A stretch of 64,000 bases of DNA from Merdimmobilis hominis. Lineage in GTDB: Bacteria; Bacillota; Clostridia; Oscillospirales; Ruminococcaceae. The DNA lies in assembly GCF_021109255.1 (NCBI RefSeq), contig NZ_JAJODG010000003.1, one strand, 5' to 3'. Position 1 is the first letter of the stretch, and every line of letters starts with the position of its first letter. Made by a program: the position numbers and the translations under genes. This document shows positions 60,228 through 64,000 of this stretch, piece by piece. Under the pieces are notes generated by a model, which searched no databases, had not been told where the DNA came from, and saw nothing but the letters and a program-made list of their open reading frames with translations.

Positions 60228-60833
60228 GAATACTCACCTCACTGAAAATATAAGAACCTTTCGACGGAAAACCTGCGGCTGTTTCTCCGACTGATTTTAG
60301 TTTCAGTGGAAACGCCCGGCGGAGCCCTGCACAAATTATGACTCTACACTTGTTGGCGCTGCGGCTACAACCCTCCTACTCTGAGATTTTTGTCCAAGCA
60401 CAATCATGAACAAATTGAAACTAAAATTTGAAATTTGAAACAAGCCTATGTGCATATTTTATGGGAATGAGATGGCAAAGTCAACAGTTTTAAAAAAAAT
60501 CATAGATTTACTCAATATTTCTCCAAAAATATTGGGCACAATTTAACGACTGGATGAAATGTTTCTCATCATTCTGCCCAAATAATTGATAAAATAATAT
60601 CAATATTGCTAAAATGAGTATTTTTTAGCAGAACTGTGAATTCTTTTCGCTAGAAACCCTTGGTTTTCGTCAAGAATTATCCCATCTTTCTCGGCAAATT
60701 GCACAGCGGTTCGTCAGCTTTTTCCACACAGGCCGGGGAAGAAGTTTTCTCATTTTCAATAGGCCGCAATAATTTGGCACGCATTGGGGAAACTAGTTTT
60801 GAGGGGAAACCTCATAGCAAAGGGGGAAAAACT
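60228..60833. other. AT-rich leader and intergenic region upstream of the DUF5058 cluster
   Basis: About 600 bases. The left 220 are the long leader of the minus-strand cluster. The part from 60485 is AT-rich and shows no gene. The right end holds the ribosome-binding site of the rhodanese gene. An in-frame extension of the rhodanese frame to 60660 has no ribosome-binding site and is taken as non-coding. Confidence 0.6.
60456..60484 (-). promoter_or_regulatory. Sigma-A promoter of the DUF5058-hydrolase cluster
   Basis: On minus, TTGACT (plus 60479-60484), 17 bases, TAAAAT (plus 60456-60461). The -35 is the same as at the orphan pair. The leader to the ATG would be about 220 nt. Confidence 0.75.
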
Positions 60834-61163
60834 GTGAAACAACAACAGCCCTGTTGTCAAAAACTAAATGCCCAGCAGGCAAAAGCCATCCTGGACAGCT
60901 GCCAGGAAGTAGTCCTAGTGGACGTCCGTACCCAGCCGGAGTATGAAAAAGCCCATATCCCTGGCAGTGTTTTGCTGCCTGAACAAGAGGTTCGCCAGCT
61001 TGCCCCGGGAATCATTCCCAATTTGGATGCCAAAGTGCTGGTTTACTGCGGCACTGGAAAACGCAGTGCCAAAGCCGCGGCGGAATTGATCCGCATGGGG
61101 TACCGGGATGTCAGTGATTTTGGCGGACTGGATCAGTGGACTTATGGGGTGACTGACCAGTAA
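60834..61163 (+). CDS. Rhodanese-like domain protein
   Basis: 109-residue single-domain sulfurtransferase-like protein: VLVDVRTQPEYEKAHIPGSVLLP and the active-site loop VYCGTGKRSAKAA with the catalytic Cys (about residue 75). The N-terminus carries CC at residues 7-8. The GTG at 60834 has AGGGGG seven bases ahead. Single gene, followed by a strong terminator. Likely moves sulfane sulfur; partner unknown. Confidence 0.88.
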   Translation: MKQQQPCCQKLNAQQAKAILDSCQEVVLVDVRTQPEYEKAHIPGSVLLPEQEVRQLAPGIIPNLDAKVLVYCGTGKRSAKAAAELIRMGYRDVSDFGGLDQWTYGVTDQ

Positions 61164-61198
61164 TGGGGGAGAAACAGGGATAACCGCCTTTCCGGAAA

Positions 61199-61236
61199 AA
61201 AGGAGTCCGGGAGCCATTCGGCTCCCGGACTCCTTT
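61199..61236. terminator. Bidirectional terminator after the rhodanese gene
   Basis: A perfect 17-bp inverted repeat (61199-61215 with 61220-61236) including A and T ends; also lies past the stop of the minus-strand membrane gene. Confidence 0.92.
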
Positions 61237-61259
61237 GCAGTCTATATTTGGTTTGGGGA

Positions 61260-61655
61260 TCAATCGTCCTCCCACTCCTCCCGTTCCCGCTGATCCAAAA
61301 AGCGCAGGGAACCATAGACGACCCCCAAGCATACAGCGGCCAATGCCAGTTCAACCCCTAAGGCTCCAGCAATGAGTATGGGGGGAAGCATACCGAAAAA
61401 TCGGGGGAATATTAGGAGGGTAATCCCCATCAGCAGGGTAAAGGCAGCACAAATTCCGTCCCCCCAACGCTCCATGCCGGACAGGGAGGCAAACTTTGCG
61501 GGGACCAGTATCAGGGCGAGTCCTTCCCACAGGAGGAAAAACACCAGGAAAAAATACAGATACCCTTTGGGAAACTGCCCGCTGGTGACCAGCCAGAGGG
61601 ACAGGCCAGTATGGGCGATGAGACATATGGCAAATAGAATCCAGCGTTTTTTCAT
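61260..61655 (-). CDS. Hypothetical membrane protein
   Basis: 131-residue protein with four hydrophobic helices and an acidic C-terminus (QREREEWEDD). AGGAG precedes the ATG at 61655; the in-frame extension to 61730 is not hydrophobic and lacks a ribosome-binding site. No family recognised. Confidence 0.7.
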   Translation of the reverse strand: MKKRWILFAICLIAHTGLSLWLVTSGQFPKGYLYFFLVFFLLWEGLALILVPAKFASLSGMERWGDGICAAFTLLMGITLLIFPRFFGMLPPILIAGALGVELALAAVCLGVVYGSLRFLDQREREEWEDD

Positions 61656-61824
61656 TCTTAGAACTCCTGAATCGGGTATAGGCCGAAATCCCCGCCTGGA
61701 AACGGCGGGTAGAAGATAGCCAACCTCCATTTTTGAGCCTTAGTATAGCATAATTAGACGGAGGGGACAAGGAGAAATTTGTTAATTTTCCCCATCGGCT
61801 TTGCTGGCAGACAGGGTGTTTTTA

Positions 61825-61833
61825 TGGTATAAT
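61825..61833 (+). promoter_or_regulatory. Extended -10 promoter ahead of a structured non-coding region
   Basis: TGGTATAAT (61825-61833) is a perfect extended -10. No convincing -35 at 17 bases; TTGCTG at 61801 is too far. No gene start follows within 300 bases, which points to a non-coding RNA. Confidence 0.55.
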
Positions 61834-61839
61834 AACCAC

Positions 61840-62024
61840 AGTGGAGCTATGGCGTTGGAAGAATTTCTTGCTGGGTGAGGTCCTTTGCGGCAGAACTGCA
61901 CCGCAATTCTTAAAATATGTGTAGGCTTTGTGGTACAAGGATCCCAGATAAATTCTTTGCAGTCGCTCCCCCATTGCTGTCAGCAAGGCTTGTAGTGTGG
62001 GAAGGCCCTCCGGCACTTGTTTTT
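61840..62024 (+). ncRNA. Candidate structured RNA, possibly 6S-like
   Basis: About 185 bases without a gene, starting just after a good -10 box. Pairing can be drawn from outside in: ACAG...CTGT or GGAG...CTCC near the ends, AAGAATT (about 61859) with AATTCTT (about 61951), CTGGG with CCCAG, TCCTT with AAGGA, and a central hairpin TGCGG...CCGCA. That rod of helices with internal loops and the size fit 6S RNA. A hairpin with T5 ends it near 62024. No diagnostic sequence was matched, so the 6S call is tentative. The rest to 62142 shows only small hairpins. Confidence 0.4.
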
Positions 62025-62142
62025 CTGGCCTGCCAGTTCGCCAGAAGGGTTTAAGATGCCGGGGAGTTCCCCAATTGCACGACGGCTGCGCAGAGTAGAG
62101 GAAAATGTTCCCTATATATAATAAGGTATAAATGAGGTTTTT

Positions 62143-62481
62143 ATGAGATTACTGGTATTGATTCTCTCCCGAGTTCAGGTGCTGGAAGAGCTGCTGGGGG
62201 AGCTGGTCAAGGCAAATATCCGAGGCGCTACCATCCTCAACAGCACCGGCATGGTCCAAGCGCTTTCCAGTTCTGGAAACAACAGCTTTTTGCGTTCCCT
62301 GCGTTCCATCACTGACCCAGACCGGCAGGATAACAAAGTGGTGTTGATTGTTTTGCGGGAAGACCAAGTGGAAACGGCGGTTCAGGTGATCGAACGGGAA
62401 GTTGGCGACCTTGACCAGCCGGACACCGGGATTGTATTCACCCTGCCCATCGATTTTATACGGGGAATCCCCACGGCATAG
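62143..62481 (+). CDS. PII-like signalling protein
   Basis: 112-residue protein with the alpha-beta pattern of a PII/CutA-like fold: LLVLILSRVQVLEELLGELVKANIRGATILNSTGM at the N-terminus, a middle T-loop-like stretch (about residues 45-65), and VVLIVLREDQVETAVQVIEREVG. The Tyr of classical GlnB is missing. GAGG sits a few bases before the ATG at 62143. No ammonium transporter is adjacent, so its ligand is unknown. Confidence 0.7.
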   Translation: MRLLVLILSRVQVLEELLGELVKANIRGATILNSTGMVQALSSSGNNSFLRSLRSITDPDRQDNKVVLIVLREDQVETAVQVIEREVGDLDQPDTGIVFTLPIDFIRGIPTA

Positions 62482-62572
62482 GGAGTTGCTGGCGATGGCA
62501 GTTCAATGGCACCGGTTTGTGGGGATAGGAGCCAAGAGGCTTCTAAAATAGAAAATTTTGGTGGCAAACCGG

Positions 62573-62600
62573 TTGACATTTCTTTTTTTTCGGATATAAT
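62573..62600 (+). promoter_or_regulatory. Sigma-A promoter of rubrerythrin
   Basis: Perfect TTGACA (62573-62578), 16 bases, perfect TATAAT (62595-62600), about 94 bases before the start codon. Confidence 0.9.
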
Positions 62601-62611
62601 GGGGTTATAAA

Positions 62612-62626
62612 TGATAACAATTCTTA
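62612..62626 (+). promoter_or_regulatory. Candidate Fur/PerR-type box
   Basis: TGATAAC-A-ATTCTTA (7-1-7) matches the PerR and Fur half-site patterns at 5-6 of 7 positions per arm and lies just downstream of the -10, where a repressor would block transcription. PerR control of rubrerythrin is common in anaerobes. Confidence 0.4.
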
Positions 62627-62693
62627 ATCTTAAAACAAGGATTGTTTCAGAAACCCATAAAAATGATGTACATGACGAAAGGAGCGCACGACT

Positions 62694-63236
62694 ATGAGCA
62701 ATTTGAAGGGTAGCAAAACTGAGGCCAATCTGCTGACGGCGTTTGCGGGAGAGTCCCAGGCAAGAAACAAATATACATACTATGCATCCGCTGCAAGAAA
62801 AGAAGGCCTGAACCAGATCGCGGAGATCTTTGAGGAGACCGCTGGCAATGAGAAAGAGCATGCTAAGATTTGGTTTAAGCTCCTCCACGATGGAAGCGTT
62901 CCCACCACCGACGTCAACCTGCTGGATGCCGCTGAGGGCGAAAACTACGAGTGGACTGACATGTATGCAGGCTTTGCTAAAACCGCCAAAGAAGAGGGCT
63001 TTGACAAGATTGCGTTCCTGTTTGAGGCCGTAGGCAAGATCGAGAAGGAGCATGAGGAGAGATACCGCAAGCTGCTGTCCAACCTGAAGGAAGGCAAGGT
63101 CTTTGAGAGAAGCGAAAAGAAAGTTTGGATCTGCGCCAACTGCGGCCATATCCACTTTGGCGAGAAAGCTCCCGAAGTCTGCCCCGTCTGTGATCATCCA
63201 AAAGCATACTTCCGCATTAAAGCTGAAAATTATTAA
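62694..63236 (+). CDS. rbr: Rubrerythrin
   Basis: 180-residue peroxide-reducing protein. The N-terminal four-helix di-iron domain has ESQARNKY, EETAGNEKEHAK and EAVGKIEKEHEERY, which supply Glu and His ligands. A C-terminal rubredoxin-like domain has CANCG and CPVCDH. GAAAGGAG precedes the ATG. Single-gene unit with strong promoter and terminator. It defends an anaerobe against hydrogen peroxide. Confidence 0.97.
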   Translation: MSNLKGSKTEANLLTAFAGESQARNKYTYYASAARKEGLNQIAEIFEETAGNEKEHAKIWFKLLHDGSVPTTDVNLLDAAEGENYEWTDMYAGFAKTAKEEGFDKIAFLFEAVGKIEKEHEERYRKLLSNLKEGKVFERSEKKVWICANCGHIHFGEKAPEVCPVCDHPKAYFRIKAENY

Positions 63237-63244
63237 TTTCAATC

Positions 63245-63281
63245 AAAATACCGGGGAGCATAACGCTCCCCGGTATTTTTT
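63245..63281. terminator. Terminator between rubrerythrin and the ECF gene
   Basis: A 12-bp perfect stem with a five-base loop, A-rich left and T-rich right flanks, between convergent genes. Confidence 0.92.
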
Positions 63282-63906
63282 ACACTCTGTTTCGGTGCAG
63301 GGCGGCAAGAAGAGCTTTTCCAAGGCCTGTTACGAGAACAGTTGCGGCGATTGCCTCCGGGATGCCAGAGGCGGCAATTGTACCCATAACCAGCCCTTTT
63401 ACCGCAGATAGAGCCACGTTTTTGGCCTGAGCATATTCAGGGGCCAACAGAAAATAAATGCTGCCCATTACAAGAAAGGTGTTGGCCATAGAGCTTATAA
63501 ACCCGGTGATAGGGAGGGCAATCCAAGGGTTGAATCTGCATTTTTGCAGAAGCATCCATAGCCATCCGGCGGCAGCACCCATCAGTACACGGCAGCCCAC
63601 AGAGATCCAAAGGGCTTTCAAGCTTCCAATGGGAGTGCTGCTTAGAAAAGGAGAAAATGCAAAGGAAAGCAGGGTGGGGGTCAGAGTATTGCTGATTACC
63701 GAGCAAAGGCCGAAAGTTCCGCCTAAAATGGCTCCTGCTGCAGGACCCAGCAGCAGTGCCCCTAGAATAACGGGAATGTGAACGGTAGTTGCTTTAATAA
63801 CCGGCAGCTGGATCATGCCCAGGGGAGTGTTGGCCAAAACTACCACCACTGCTGCCATAAGGGAAACTTGAACCATCCATTGGGAGTTTTTTTTCATCGA
63901 TTTCAT
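63280..63906 (-). CDS. ECF transporter S component
   Basis: 208-residue membrane protein with about six helices, the substrate-binding subunit of an energy-coupling factor vitamin transporter. ATTVHIPVILGALLLGP and GAILGGTFGL are typical of the pantothenate (PanT)-like group, so a pantothenate role is possible but not sure. No EcfA/T genes are adjacent; a shared module elsewhere is expected. AAGGAGG nine bases before the ATG at 63906. Confidence 0.88.
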   Translation of the reverse strand: MKSMKKNSQWMVQVSLMAAVVVVLANTPLGMIQLPVIKATTVHIPVILGALLLGPAAGAILGGTFGLCSVISNTLTPTLLSFAFSPFLSSTPIGSLKALWISVGCRVLMGAAAGWLWMLLQKCRFNPWIALPITGFISSMANTFLVMGSIYFLLAPEYAQAKNVALSAVKGLVMGTIAASGIPEAIAATVLVTGLGKALLAALHRNRV

Positions 63907-63954
63907 GCTGCGTTGCCTCCTTGGTTGTGTATAAATCCTGTAAAGTTCCGTGAG

Positions 63955-63983
63955 AGTATAGCATAAAACAACCGGTGTGTAAA
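63955..63983 (-). promoter_or_regulatory. Sigma-A promoter of the ECF S-component gene
   Basis: On minus, TTTACA (plus 63978-63983), 17 bases, TATACT (plus 63955-63960). The leader is only about 40 nt, so no riboswitch fits between it and the gene. Confidence 0.75.
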
Positions 63984-64000
63984 GGAGGCGTATTTTTCTT

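Noticed and set aside
60660..60833. N-terminal extension of the rhodanese frame
   Set aside because: AT-rich region without ribosome-binding site; the GTG at 60834 has one and matches the domain start.
61822..62016. 64-codon minus-strand frame in the structured region
   Set aside because: Starts at a GTG without ribosome-binding site and has no recognisable features; the plus-strand promoter argues for RNA instead.
61840..62142. T-box, SRP RNA, RNase P or tmRNA in the same gap
   Set aside because: The T-box GGGTGGTACCGCG, the SRP GGAAG/GNRA core, and the RNase P and tmRNA conserved cores were not found.
1..64000. CRISPR arrays, prophage, insertion sequences, tRNA or rRNA genes
   Set aside because: No regularly spaced repeats, transposase or integrase frames, or tRNA/rRNA signatures were seen on either strand; the only tandem repeat is the 154-bp duplication.

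Overview
The window looks like a chromosomal segment of a spore-forming, anaerobic member of the Clostridia, most likely the Oscillospirales (Ruminococcaceae/Oscillospiraceae). The reasons are the GC-rich, strongly codon-biased genes, the sporulation genes (spoVM, sipL, spoIVA, ytfJ), the low-GC Gram-positive gene order (plsY-gpsA; scpA-scpB; yicC-remA-gmk-rpoZ-coaBC-priA-def-fmt-rsmB-rlmN-prpC-prkC-rsgA-thiN), RemA, SipL in place of SpoVID, rubrerythrin and a CIRCE operator. Species assignment is not possible from the sequence alone.

Region 1 (0-24 kb) is housekeeping and almost entirely on the plus strand: phospholipid synthesis (plsY, gpsA), ribosomal protein L28 (opposite strand), condensin partners scpA/scpB, sporulation protein ytfJ, a D-Ala-D-Ala carboxypeptidase, rluB, and a long block running from yicC through nucleotide, coenzyme A, replication-restart, translation-initiation and rRNA-modification genes to the PP2C phosphatase/PASTA kinase signalling pair, rsgA and thiamine pyrophosphokinase. 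Many genes overlap by 4-20 bases, so translational coupling is likely.

Region 2 (24-37 kb) is mixed: an orphan copy of a two-subunit membrane protein pair (DUF5058 plus partner); the spore-coat assembly cluster small membrane ORF - spoVM (27 codons) - sipL - spoIVA; htpG behind a CIRCE operator; a degenerate ROK-type kinase with a hexapeptide acyltransferase; a perfect 154-bp tandem duplication; a PRK06851-type ATPase; and a family-4 uracil-DNA glycosylase.

Region 3 (37-45 kb) holds a copper-export module (CopA with a fused C-terminal metal-binding domain that also has its own ribosome-binding site and start, then CsoR), a membrane-dipeptidase homologue, and a MarR regulator divergent from two tandem M20D amidohydrolases. 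After them comes a short reading frame interrupted by an in-frame TGA.

Region 4 (45-54 kb) is mostly on the minus strand: an ABC exporter-like set, in which one permease is fused to an M1-type metallopeptidase domain, preceded by a GyrI-like effector-binding protein and a two-component system; a PduL-type phosphotransacylase with a near-ideal promoter; then on the plus strand a sirtuin and a DHFR/RibD-like reductase.

Region 5 (54-60 kb) is the most novel part: a minus-strand cluster with a DUF5058 protein, its membrane partner and three paralogous AbgB-like M20 amidohydrolases. It reads as an uptake-and-hydrolysis system for amide-linked amino-acid or peptide conjugates. The genes are separated by strong hairpins and two of the hydrolases share a 125-bp identical tract that suggests gene conversion.

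Region 6 (60-64 kb) contains a rhodanese, a small membrane protein, a promoter followed by a structured non-coding stretch of about 185 nt (possible 6S-like RNA), a PII-like protein, rubrerythrin with a Fur/PerR-like box, and an ECF transporter S component. No tRNA, rRNA, CRISPR array, phage gene or insertion sequence was recognised.
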